Assembly: GCA_964482235.1 (NCBI GenBank)
Contig: CAYZWU010000040.1
Coordinates: 1 to 49,177, forward strand
DNA from: CAYZWU01 sp964482235
GTDB lineage: Bacteria; Planctomycetota; B15-G4; CAYZWU01
Length of the DNA stretch: 49,177 nucleotides
Direction of reading: 5' to 3'
The notes under the pieces are model-generated. The model was given only the letters and a program-made list of their open reading frames with translations, was not told where the DNA came from and did no database searches. The translations under genes were made by a program, and so were the position numbers. Positions 24,186-31,872 of the stretch are shown in pieces (position 1 is the stretch's first letter; each line of letters starts with the position of its first letter).

Positions 24186-25283
24186 ATGAGGATCTTGACG
24201 TGCATCCTGACAGCAGCCGTGCTAGCCCTGGTGGGCGCCCCTGCATTCTCGCAGTCGATCTTTGTCTGGGACAAGGATCACAACCTGAAGTTCACCGACC
24301 CCGAAGGCGCCGGACAGGTCGATGCAACCTACGGCGTCAGTAAAGCGTTGACGGACAACGGTTTCACTCACACGACCGGAACTTCCCTTCCCTTCGACCT
24401 CTCGTCGTACGACATCATCTTCGTCGTCATGGGGACCTACTGCTGAGGCATGACCGACTATGCGCTGACTGCAGGGCAGCAGCAACAACTAGTCGACTTC
24501 CTCAACGACGGCAAGGGTCTTTTCATTGACGGCAATGACTTCGGTTACTTTCACAACGCAAACACCATCTACAAGATGTTCGGCTGCAGCTACCTGGGTG
24601 ACAGCAACGTGTTCAGCTCGCTCACCGGCGATGACAACAGGCTTCTCGGCGGGGCAGCGATCAACTACACCACGGGCGGCTATCCCGATGACTACCTGGA
24701 CTGGATCGCGGCGGACGGCGGCGATCTGCTCCTGAAATCGCCCAATAACTACTATCGCGCCGTGAGCTATGCCGGCTCGAACGGGACATACCGCGCGATC
24801 CACTGCGCCTTCTGGTTCGGCGCCCTGAAGAACACCGGTGCGAGCCACACCAAGGCGGAGATCATGGCGGCATTCGTGCGGTACCTGAACGGCGACACCA
24901 TGGTGGTGGCGCTGGAGAACGAGGTCGCCGTCTCGACGGGCGGCTCGGTGGATCTGATGCTCGAAGCCGGCACGGCTGCGGCCGGCCGGGAGTACGCCGT
25001 CCTCGGATCCCTGTCCGGCACGGATCCTGGAATCAACCACAGTCCGGTTCACATCCCGCTCAACAGAGACGGCCTGTTCAACCTGATCCGCTGGAACTGG
25101 AACAACCAGAACTGGGTCAACTTCCAGTCGACCCTCGATGCGTCGGGCCGCGGCCTGGCCACCTTCGACACGGTCGCTCCGCCCCCGGCCATGCTGCTGG
25201 GCCAGACGATCAACTTCGCCTGGGTCACCATGAACCCAGTGAACTTCGCGTCGAACGCCGGAGCGGTCACCTTCGTTCCCTGA
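24186..25283 (+). CDS. Secreted protein with one in-frame TGA at codon 87
   Basis: Read through the TGA at 24444-24446 it is a 365-residue protein. It has a signal peptide (1-20, ending APAFSQ), an alpha/beta domain (SSYDIIFVVMGTYC-TGA-GMTDYALTAGQQQQLVDFLNDGKGLFIDGNDFGY) resembling the flavodoxin-like fold in secreted ThuA-type proteins, and a C-terminal beta domain (about 240-365: STGGSVDLMLEAGTAAAGREYAVLGSLSGTDPG). That last domain is of a kind I associate with Planctomycete secreted proteins. The break falls inside the conserved alpha/beta core, so neither half is a complete domain. AAGGAG is 6 nt before ATG 24186. An ATG at 24450 would allow reinitiation, but the product would lack a signal peptide. 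A 15-bp-stem terminator follows the distal end. Function unknown. Confidence 0.75.
24444..24446 (+). other. Second in-frame TGA codon inside a continuous gene
   Basis: Context TGC-TGA-GGC: a Cys codon before and a Gly codon after. The frame is open from 24159 to 25280 apart from this codon. Confidence 0.7.
24455..24495 (+). other. Stem-loop 8 nt downstream of the TGA (SECIS-like position)
   Basis: On the 5' side 24455-24467 is continuous. On the 3' side it pairs as GCTG/CAGC (24464-24467 with 24477-24480), TGC/GCA (24461-24463 with 24482-24484, A24481 bulged) and CGACTA/TAGTCG (24455-24460 with 24490-24495, five unpaired bases 24485-24489). The apical loop is 24468-24476, starting 22 nt after the TGA. 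Bacterial SECIS elements are bulged hairpins placed this way. No comparison has been made, so this is a candidate only. Confidence 0.35.
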
Positions 25284-25329
25284 TCGGGATCAAAAGCTGA
25301 AGGCTTCGTTATAGTTCAACCCATTCAAC

Positions 25330-25370
25330 AGAAGAGCGGGTGAGACGAGAGTGAGCTCACCCGCTCTTCT
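25330..25370 (+). terminator. Intrinsic terminator with 15-bp perfect stem
   Basis: 25330-25344 (AGAAGAGCGGGTGAG) is exactly complementary to 25356-25370, with an 11-nt loop, followed by TTCATT. It lies 47 bp after the distal stop of the TGA-interrupted gene. Confidence 0.8.
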
Positions 25371-25429
25371 TTCATTCCCGCGACACATCGAACAATCCTG
25401 CTGCAACGATTCCTGATTTCCCATTTTTT

Positions 25430-25459
25430 TTGACAAGACATTCGTTGTCATGCTATCTG
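25430..25459 (+). promoter_or_regulatory. Promoter of the 1223-aa membrane protein
   Basis: TTGACA (25430-25435, perfect), 18-bp spacer, TATCTG (25454-25459) with extended TGC before it. It lies 81 bp upstream of the ATG. Confidence 0.6.
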
Positions 25460-25539
25460 GGATTCCGCTGGAATGGCTTCGGGAGTTCCAGACTCTATAA
25501 CATCGCCAGGGTGATTCCGCGTTCCGGGGAGGGTTTCGC

Positions 25540-28500
25540 ATGGAACGCCAGCAGAGCAGCAGTTCCTTTTTTCCCATATCGAGCATGATCCTGATCCTGG
25601 CCGCCGCCGGAGGAGCGATCCTCTACACGCCGGCGCTCGAGAACCTCAACCCAAACGTGCCGTCGGCAGGCCAGCAGAGCCTCGGGGGAATGGAGAACGT
25701 GGAGGCCCGCCTCTGGCAGGATCCCTTCTTCGTCCTGAGCAAGCATGAGGACGGTGACGGCGAGGAGGAGGGCTGCAAGGTCCACTCGATGGAATACATG
25801 GCCTGGGAGATCTACCGGCGCCTGAAGGAAATCGAAGAGATCGGCATTGCACCGGAGGAAAGCGGTGACTCCGATGACGATTCAGCTGGGAATGCACCTG
25901 AAAATGAGCCTGCATCCGGGGAGGACACCTCATCCCAGGAAGTCGAACCACCTGAGCAAAATGCTCTAACTCGATTCATAAAAGCCCCACTCAGCGGCCG
26001 CGGCAATCCTGAAGAAGGCGATGATGCTCAGGACACTGCCACGACTGACACGAACGATCAATCCCAGGAGAGCGATTCTCCCCGAGAAGCGAAAATTCCA
26101 CCGCAGCTCACATTGCTGCCCGTTCTGGTACCGGGCGGCAGTTACAGTGAAGATGCGGAGACGCGGCGACGCTTGCGCATTGCCGTGCTGTCCGGCCTTG
26201 GTATTCAGGGCTTCGTCCCGGAGTCGAGCGATAGAATCGGCTTCATCGAAACGGAGATGATCGACCGTATCGTGGAGGAGCAGATCCCGCGTCACGAGAA
26301 GAGCACAAAAAACTTCTTCACCCCCTTGATCGCCATCTGGAAAAGCATCAGCAGGTGTGAAGCCGAATCCAAGTCAAGAGTCGCCTTTCATCAGAACATC
26401 CCCCTGACGATCCCCTTCGAGTGGTTCGAACGAACCACGATAGCGTCCACTGCCAGGTATCAGGCTGACCACGCCGTCCTTGTACTCTGGCTCGACGAGA
26501 GCAGATTTGCTGACGGAATCATGCTCCGCCTGGACGCCTTTTTCAGGATCCTGCTCGACAAGGCGGCGATCAAGCTGGATGAAGAGATCTTCTGGGACAG
26601 CATCCACCTCAGGCTGATCGGACCGGTGACATCGACGACGCTTCTGAAGATGATGGAGCAAAAAGAAGCACCGGGGATCGAGATCTTTCCGGAGCAGCAC
26701 ACGGTTGAACGGATCCAGGAGCGAGATCCGCTCTCGAATCTTGCAATTCTCTCTCCCAGGGCAACGGCCAGCAGAAACCTCCTCATGAGGTGGCATGAAA
26801 TCACGCAGGGCGAGTTCAAGGAGGAGGATTATCACAAGGATAAAGAAGATCTCACAGTTGCATCGCTCATCAGGAAGAAGTGGAATTCCACTTTCGTCTC
26901 CACAATCTGCCGGGACAACGTTCTTGCCGGGGCGCTCGTCGAGGAGCTGAAGCGGCGCGGCTTGGATCTCGACAAGGATCACATCATCCTCATCGGCGAG
27001 TGGGACACCTTCTACGGGCGCGCTCTTCCCTATACCCTCATGGACGAGATATCGGCGGCGGCCGGGTGGAGCAAGAAAAAACACATTCACCGTTTCGCCT
27101 ACCTCGCGGGGCTGGGAGGATCTGCACCGAGCCAGGCCGGTGCCGGCAAGGAAGGTCGCTCTTCCAAGGAGAGCAAGACGTCCGAGCCTGCCGGAGCGGA
27201 ACAGCCGTACGGTCCAAACCAGCTCGATTACACCAGGAGGCTGGCAAAGAGACTGCAGAGGCTGAAAGGACGGTTGGACCTGGATAAAGATGGAGAGATC
27301 AGGGCCGTCGGTGTTCTCGGCAGCGATGTGTATGACAAGCAGCTCGTGCTGCAGGCGCTCAGGAAGGATTTTCCGAACGCCATATTCTTCACCACGGACC
27401 TGGATGCGAGGCTGCTTCACTCGAGCCAGTACGACTGGAGCCGCAACCTGGTGGTCGCCTCGGCCTACGGGCTGGAGCTCGGCAAAGACTATCAGAAAGC
27501 GATCCCCGCCTTCCGTGACAGCTACCAGACATCGACTTTCCTGGCCTGCCGCTTGGCGATGAATACGGATCTCCGGAAAATGTTCTTCGATCCCGCAGAT
27601 GACGTGGAAATCTGTGATCGAATGTCGGCGCAGATTTTCGAGATTTCCCGGAACGGAGTGGTCAACCTCACCCCGAATCCGGACGATCAGCTCAACAGCT
27701 CACTCTACACGCAGAAAAGAGCGTACAGGGATGAAGAGGATCTGGGATTCCTTTCAAAAAACTTTACCCTTCCAATCGCGCTCTGGTTTCTCGCTTCCCT
27801 GGCCGCCCTGCCCATCCTCTGGTGGGCAACCAGGTGGCTTTTCTTCCGAAGAACGATCCTGGATGAAAAGGAAACGAAGATCCTCGACCGAATCGTGACG
27901 GGAGCCGCTCTCTCCTTCCTCATTCTCTTCATCCTGATCAAGTGGAACCTGATGAGAAGCCTGGGGGAGCCGTTCGTTCTTCTCGAAGGAGTCAGCATCT
28001 GGCCCACGGAATTCGTGAGGCTTCTCGTCATATTCTTCTGCATCTACTTCATCGCCGTGGCGGCAATCAGGATCAAGAGAAGCAACGCGGAACTGGAGAA
28101 AGCGTTCATCACAAGAGGATTTGCCGAGGCGGATCCGATTTTTCCGAAAGATCCGGGAAAGCAGGCCTGGAGCTGGATCGGCGGAGTCACGAAAGAGCTG
28201 CTGGCAATACTCTGGTCCATCTCCAGGCTGCAAGGTTTCGAAGAAGGCAAGAGAAAGCTCAAGGAACAGGTCAAACCGGTTATCGACTGGTGGGAGGAGA
28301 AAAACGCCATCAAATGGAGCCAAGAGCTCGACGAACGCAACAACGCCCTGCCGGATGGGAGCCTGGGCAAGAATGATCCCGATGCGATCTGGGAGAAGTA
28401 CCGGCAGCTCGACACAATGAAGATGCGGGCATTCCGGATCACTGTCAGAGTGATCCCCTTCCTCCTGATCGCCTTCCCGGTCGTCAAGTTCGTCGGCAAT

Positions 28501-29211
28501 CCCCACATCCCCTTTCGCGGCGATATCGCATTCGGCTGCGACCTTGCCATCCTGATCATGAGCATCGTATCCTTTGCCGTTCTCACCTTCTTCGTGGTGG
28601 ACACGACCAAGATCTGCATCCCCTTCATCAGATCTCTCGCCAGCGCCGAAACGGAATGGCCGGCGAGCAGCACGGTTCGCACTCTGGCCCGTCGTCGTGG
28701 ACTGAATCCGGAAGATATCCGCGATTACATCGACATGCAGGTGATCACGAAGAGGACCGAGGTCGTGGGAGAGCTGATCTGCTATCCCTTCATAGCACTC
28801 CTGCTGATGATCCTTTCACGGTTGAGCGTCTTCGACAACTGGAACTGGCCGTGGCCGCTCATCGCGGTCATCGCTTTCATGTGCACCATCGCCGTCATCA
28901 ACGCCCTCTCGCTGAGACGGGCGGCCGAGAAGACGCGTAAAGAATCGATCCGCAGACTTCGGGAGAAGCTCTCGCGCCTCGAATCGGGCGGGAAAGAGGA
29001 TCGGCCCGCATCGGCCCGGATCGAGCAGGGCGGCGACAAGGTCCAGCCGAAACCGGCCCAGATCGAGATGCTGATCGAGGAGATCCAATCGCTGCAGGGC
29101 GGAGCCTTCACTCCCTGGGCGCAGAATCCCGTGCTCAGGGCTGTCATTCTCCCCTTCGGCGGCGTGGGCGCCGTGGCGCTCCTCGACATGCTGGCCCAGC
29201 TGGGGCTCTGA
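25540..29211 (+). CDS. Large conserved-looking membrane protein of unknown function
   Basis: 1223 aa; I cannot name its function. An N-terminal membrane helix (about 13-31) is followed by an acidic, Ser/Asp/Glu-rich region (about 70-190). A large soluble part spans roughly 195-735, with motifs such as LLPVLVPGGSYSEDAE, RLRIAVLSGLGIQGFVP, IPFEWFER, LIGEWDTFYGRALPYTLMDE, FFTTDLDARLLHSSQYDWSRNLVVASAYGL and IPAFRDSYQTSTFLA. The pattern recalls a periplasmic-binding-protein-like alpha/beta fold. From ~742 about eight hydrophobic helices follow, broken by charged segments at about 870-965 and 1130-1185. I recall similar hypothetical proteins in other bacteria but cannot place them in a characterised family. 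GGGGAGGG precedes ATG. No same-strand partner gene lies close. Confidence 0.8.
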   Translation: MERQQSSSSFFPISSMILILAAAGGAILYTPALENLNPNVPSAGQQSLGGMENVEARLWQDPFFVLSKHEDGDGEEEGCKVHSMEYMAWEIYRRLKEIEEIGIAPEESGDSDDDSAGNAPENEPASGEDTSSQEVEPPEQNALTRFIKAPLSGRGNPEEGDDAQDTATTDTNDQSQESDSPREAKIPPQLTLLPVLVPGGSYSEDAETRRRLRIAVLSGLGIQGFVPESSDRIGFIETEMIDRIVEEQIPRHEKSTKNFFTPLIAIWKSISRCEAESKSRVAFHQNIPLTIPFEWFERTTIASTARYQADHAVLVLWLDESRFADGIMLRLDAFFRILLDKAAIKLDEEIFWDSIHLRLIGPVTSTTLLKMMEQKEAPGIEIFPEQHTVERIQERDPLSNLAILSPRATASRNLLMRWHEITQGEFKEEDYHKDKEDLTVASLIRKKWNSTFVSTICRDNVLAGALVEELKRRGLDLDKDHIILIGEWDTFYGRALPYTLMDEISAAAGWSKKKHIHRFAYLAGLGGSAPSQAGAGKEGRSSKESKTSEPAGAEQPYGPNQLDYTRRLAKRLQRLKGRLDLDKDGEIRAVGVLGSDVYDKQLVLQALRKDFPNAIFFTTDLDARLLHSSQYDWSRNLVVASAYGLELGKDYQKAIPAFRDSYQTSTFLACRLAMNTDLRKMFFDPADDVEICDRMSAQIFEISRNGVVNLTPNPDDQLNSSLYTQKRAYRDEEDLGFLSKNFTLPIALWFLASLAALPILWWATRWLFFRRTILDEKETKILDRIVTGAALSFLILFILIKWNLMRSLGEPFVLLEGVSIWPTEFVRLLVIFFCIYFIAVAAIRIKRSNAELEKAFITRGFAEADPIFPKDPGKQAWSWIGGVTKELLAILWSISRLQGFEEGKRKLKEQVKPVIDWWEEKNAIKWSQELDERNNALPDGSLGKNDPDAIWEKYRQLDTMKMRAFRITVRVIPFLLIAFPVVKFVGNPHIPFRGDIAFGCDLAILIMSIVSFAVLTFFVVDTTKICIPFIRSLASAETEWPASSTVRTLARRRGLNPEDIRDYIDMQVITKRTEVVGELICYPFIALLLMILSRLSVFDNWNWPWPLIAVIAFMCTIAVINALSLRRAAEKTRKESIRRLREKLSRLESGGKEDRPASARIEQGGDKVQPKPAQIEMLIEEIQSLQGGAFTPWAQNPVLRAVILPFGGVGAVALLDMLAQLGL

Positions 29212-29243
29212 TCGCGATCCCGGACCCACGGCCGGCAGAGGCC

Positions 29244-29260
29244 AAAATCGTCCCGATTTT
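29244..29260 (+). terminator. Short hairpin after the large membrane protein gene
   Basis: AAAATCG-TCC-CGATTTT, 7-bp perfect stem, 32 nt after the stop. It may serve as a weak terminator; T-run only within the arm. Confidence 0.4.
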
Positions 29261-29264
29261 AGGG

Positions 29265-29293
29265 TTCAAAAGCCGGAACAGGGCCGTTATATT
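29265..29293 (+). promoter_or_regulatory. Promoter of tRNA-Arg
   Basis: TTCAAA (29265-29270), 17-bp spacer, TATATT (29288-29293), 20 bp before the tRNA. Confidence 0.5.
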
Positions 29294-29313
29294 ACGCCTC
29301 CTTGTCAACAGAT

Positions 29314-29390
29314 GCGCCCGTAGCTCAGTTGGATAGAGCGTCGGTTTCCTAAACCGAAGGCCGCAGGTTCGAGCCCTGCCGGGCGTACCA
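29314..29390 (+). tRNA. tRNA-Arg (anticodon CCU)
   Basis: A full cloverleaf of 77 nt with encoded CCA. Acceptor GCGCCCG/CGGGCGT (G-U at 1:72), D arm GCTC/GAGC, anticodon stem TCGGT/ACCGA with loop TTCCTAA (anticodon CCT in DNA), variable loop of 5, T arm GCAGG/CCTGC with loop TTCGAGC. It reads the AGG arginine codon. The adjoining 29391-29550 carries a pyrimidine-rich tract (29405-29441) and no gene. Confidence 0.97.
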
Positions 29391-29550
29391 GTTGCCAATC
29401 AAGGACCTGCTCCCTCCCCTCTCCATATCTCTTTCTTTTTTCCATGCCTGGCACTCGCTACAATCGGCCTCAACCTTTGAATAAACAAACCGGCCACGAG
29501 ACCGCCATCGATCCCGGTTCGGGCGATCACGGAACGGCAGGAGAAACGAC

Positions 29551-30855
29551 ATGGCTACCTTGTCACGAAGAGAGTTCATCAAGCGTTCGGCCGGCGCTGC
29601 AGGATGCTTTGCGATCCCGAGCATCGTCCCCGCCTCAATCCTCGACGAGAACGCTCCGAGCAAGAAGATCAACGTGGGCATGATCGGCACCGGCCGTCAG
29701 GCATATCACGTCAACATTCCCCAGTTCCTGAGGATGAAGGACGTGCGGATCGTGGCTGTCTGCGACGTGGACCAGTGGCGCCTCGACAATGCCAAGCGGA
29801 AGGTGGACAAGGCCTACGGCAACCAGGCCTGCCGGGCCTGCAGGGATTACCAGGAGATCATCGCGCGGAAGGATGTCGATGCGGTGATGGTCTCGACGAC
29901 GGATCAGTGGCACACCTTTCAGAACCTCGACGCCATCAGGGCGGGAAAACATGTGAGCTGCGAGAAGCCGCTCACCCTGTCGATCGAGGAGGGCCGCGCC
30001 GTGGCCGACGCGGCCAAACGCCATGGTATCGTGTTCCGCACGGACAGCGAATGCCGGAGCACCGATCACATGCGCCGGGCCGTCGAATACGTGCTGAACG
30101 GCCGCATCGGCAAGCTCGAGAGGATCAAGAGCGGCGTTCCGGCCGGAGACGTGGCCGGAGGAGATCCCGGCCCCATGCCGGTCCCGCCGGAGCTGGACTA
30201 CGAAAAGTGGACCGGACCCGCCATCAAGCGCCCCTACTGCATGGACCGCGTTCACGCCTCGAAGCAGTACAACAGACCGGGGTGGATGCGATGCCTCGAG
30301 ACCTGCGAAGGCATGATCACCAACTGGGGCACCCACCTGAACGACATCGTCCAGTGGGGCAACGGCACGGAGCGGACCGGGCCCGTGGAGGTCGAAGGAA
30401 CGGGAACGTATCCGGAGAAAGGGCTCTGGGCCGTCCTGCTCGACTTTCACGTCAGGTACAGGTACGCCAGCGGCGTCGAGCTGGAGTATCACATCGACAA
30501 GCCCTACGTCCGGTTCGAAGGGACGGACGGCTGGGTCCAGGCGATCTGGCTGGGAGAAGGCAGAGGCATCACGGCCAGCTCCGAGGAGATCATCAAGGAG
30601 CCCCTGGGATCGAAGGAGATCCATCTGCCCAGGCGCCAGGACAAGGAGGACTTCATCTACGCCATCAAGAACGGCACGAATACCATGGCCGACGCCGAGG
30701 TGGGGCATCGCACCACGAGCCTCTGCCAGCTGGGGCACATCGCCATCCAGGTCGGCGGCAGGCTGAAGTGGGATCCCGCTGCGGAGAAGTTCTCGAACAG
30801 CGAGGCGGCCAACAAGCTGCTGTCCCGCACCTACCGCGATCCGTGGAAGCTCTAG
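29551..30855 (+). CDS. Tat-exported Gfo/Idh/MocA family oxidoreductase
   Basis: 434 aa. The N-terminus carries a twin-arginine signal (SRREFIKRSAGAAG, Arg6-Arg7), so it is folded with its cofactor before export. A Rossmann NAD(P)-binding fold starts at about 38 (INVGMIGTGRQAYHV), and CEKPLT at about 137-142 is the conserved EKP motif. The C-terminal half is the Gfo/Idh/MocA substrate domain. Family members oxidise or reduce sugars, inositols or glycosides. Many exported members occur in Planctomycetes and Bacteroidetes near sugar isomerase-like proteins, as here. GGAGAAACGAC precedes ATG. Substrate unknown. Confidence 0.9.
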   Translation: MATLSRREFIKRSAGAAGCFAIPSIVPASILDENAPSKKINVGMIGTGRQAYHVNIPQFLRMKDVRIVAVCDVDQWRLDNAKRKVDKAYGNQACRACRDYQEIIARKDVDAVMVSTTDQWHTFQNLDAIRAGKHVSCEKPLTLSIEEGRAVADAAKRHGIVFRTDSECRSTDHMRRAVEYVLNGRIGKLERIKSGVPAGDVAGGDPGPMPVPPELDYEKWTGPAIKRPYCMDRVHASKQYNRPGWMRCLETCEGMITNWGTHLNDIVQWGNGTERTGPVEVEGTGTYPEKGLWAVLLDFHVRYRYASGVELEYHIDKPYVRFEGTDGWVQAIWLGEGRGITASSEEIIKEPLGSKEIHLPRRQDKEDFIYAIKNGTNTMADAEVGHRTTSLCQLGHIAIQVGGRLKWDPAAEKFSNSEAANKLLSRTYRDPWKL

Positions 30856-30936
30856 TCCTTTTACGAAGCGGTTGAGCATCAAGTGTGTCCGGATTGTCCT
30901 TGACGATCCTGCCTTTCTGAAAAGGAGTGACGACCC

Positions 30937-31830
30937 GTGATGAGAATAGTGATCAGTCTGCTTCTGCTGTGCTGCTGTGCCGCCGTTGCCGCTCAGGACA
31001 CCCCCTGCCCCGCCGGCGATCCGGAATCATCTCGAGACAAGGGAAGCGTATCGGACACGAAGAAAATCAAGAGGGAGCTCCATGCCTTCGACAACGGCCT
31101 GACCCGGATCAAGAGCTTCAAGGAAAAGGCGGCCGTGCTGAAGGAGCTCGGGTACGACGGCATCTGCTGGCGGCCGGGAGCGAAGCCCGATGAGATGCTC
31201 GATCTTCTGGACAAGCATGGACTCAGGATGCTGAGCACCTATGTCGGCGGCAGGGTCGATGCCGAGAATCCGGGATTCGACAAGCGGCTGGCGGAAGAGA
31301 TCGAGACGTACAGGAAGCACGGGACGATCATCTGGCTCAACCTCGGCCGGGGCAAGGATGCCGGCGACGAGATCGCCGTGAAGCTGATCAACGAGGTGGC
31401 TGATCTGGCCGCAAGGGCCGGGCTCGAGGTGGTGCTGTATCCCCACGTGGGATGCTACGTGGAGACCGTGGAGGACGCCCTGCGCCTGGCTAAAAAGGTC
31501 GGCAGGCCGAACGTGGGCATGAGCTTCAACCTCTGCCACTTCCTCAAGACCGACGACGAGAAGAACCTGGAGGCCGTGCTGAAGAAATCAGCTCCGCACA
31601 TGAAGCTGGTCTCGATCAACGGCTCCGATTCCGGGGACACGAGAAAGATGAGCTGGGACAGACTGATCCAGCCCCTCGGCGACGGCACCTTCGACAACCG
31701 CAAGGTGTTGAAGATCCTGGACGAGATCGGGTATGCCGGCCCGATCGGACTGCAATGCTATTCCATACAAGGCGATGACCGGGCCAACCTGGCCAGGTCC
31801 ATGACTGCCTGGCGCAAGCTGAACAGGTAG
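30937..31830 (+). CDS. Exported sugar phosphate isomerase/epimerase-like TIM-barrel protein
   Basis: 297 aa with a signal peptide (about 1-19, cut near AVAAQ). It belongs to the AP-endonuclease-2/xylose-isomerase-like TIM-barrel superfamily: ELGYDGICWRPGAKPDEMLDLLDKHGLRML, LEVVLYPHVGCYVETVEDALRLAKKV and VGMSFNLCHFLKTDDEKNLEAV, with metal-ligand candidates His in LYPH, Asp and His in LCHF. These proteins isomerise or epimerise sugars or act as subunits in carbohydrate breakdown. AAGGAG lies upstream; the start is GTG 30937 or ATG 30940. It follows the exported oxidoreductase by 81 bp and probably acts in the same pathway. Confidence 0.85.
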   Translation: MMRIVISLLLLCCCAAVAAQDTPCPAGDPESSRDKGSVSDTKKIKRELHAFDNGLTRIKSFKEKAAVLKELGYDGICWRPGAKPDEMLDLLDKHGLRMLSTYVGGRVDAENPGFDKRLAEEIETYRKHGTIIWLNLGRGKDAGDEIAVKLINEVADLAARAGLEVVLYPHVGCYVETVEDALRLAKKVGRPNVGMSFNLCHFLKTDDEKNLEAVLKKSAPHMKLVSINGSDSGDTRKMSWDRLIQPLGDGTFDNRKVLKILDEIGYAGPIGLQCYSIQGDDRANLARSMTAWRKLNR

Positions 31831-31851
31831 GAGTCGAATATCAGGCGCAAA

Positions 31852-31872
31852 CCGCCCGGCATCAGCCGGCGG
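31852..31872. terminator. Hairpin between convergent genes
   Basis: CCGC(C)CGGC - ATCA - GCCGGCGG, 8 bp with one bulge, overlapping the 3' end of ccoI and placed between two convergent genes. It might end transcripts from both sides; there is no T-run. Confidence 0.35.

Noticed and set aside
14371..24446. Genome-wide reassignment of TGA to Trp or Gly
   Set aside because: TGA is used as the normal stop in many clear genes of this window (sixA, GT39, M50, ccoI, EamA, HEAT, GH38), and tryptophan TGG is common, so only context-dependent recoding or mutation is possible.
24450..25283. A separate gene starting at the ATG right after the second TGA
   Set aside because: No ribosome site of its own is clear, the product would begin in the middle of a conserved domain and would lack a signal peptide although its C-terminal domain is of exported type.
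29314..29390. tRNA as an integration site for a mobile element
   Set aside because: No integrase lies nearby and I noticed no direct repeat of the tRNA 3' end in the neighbourhood.
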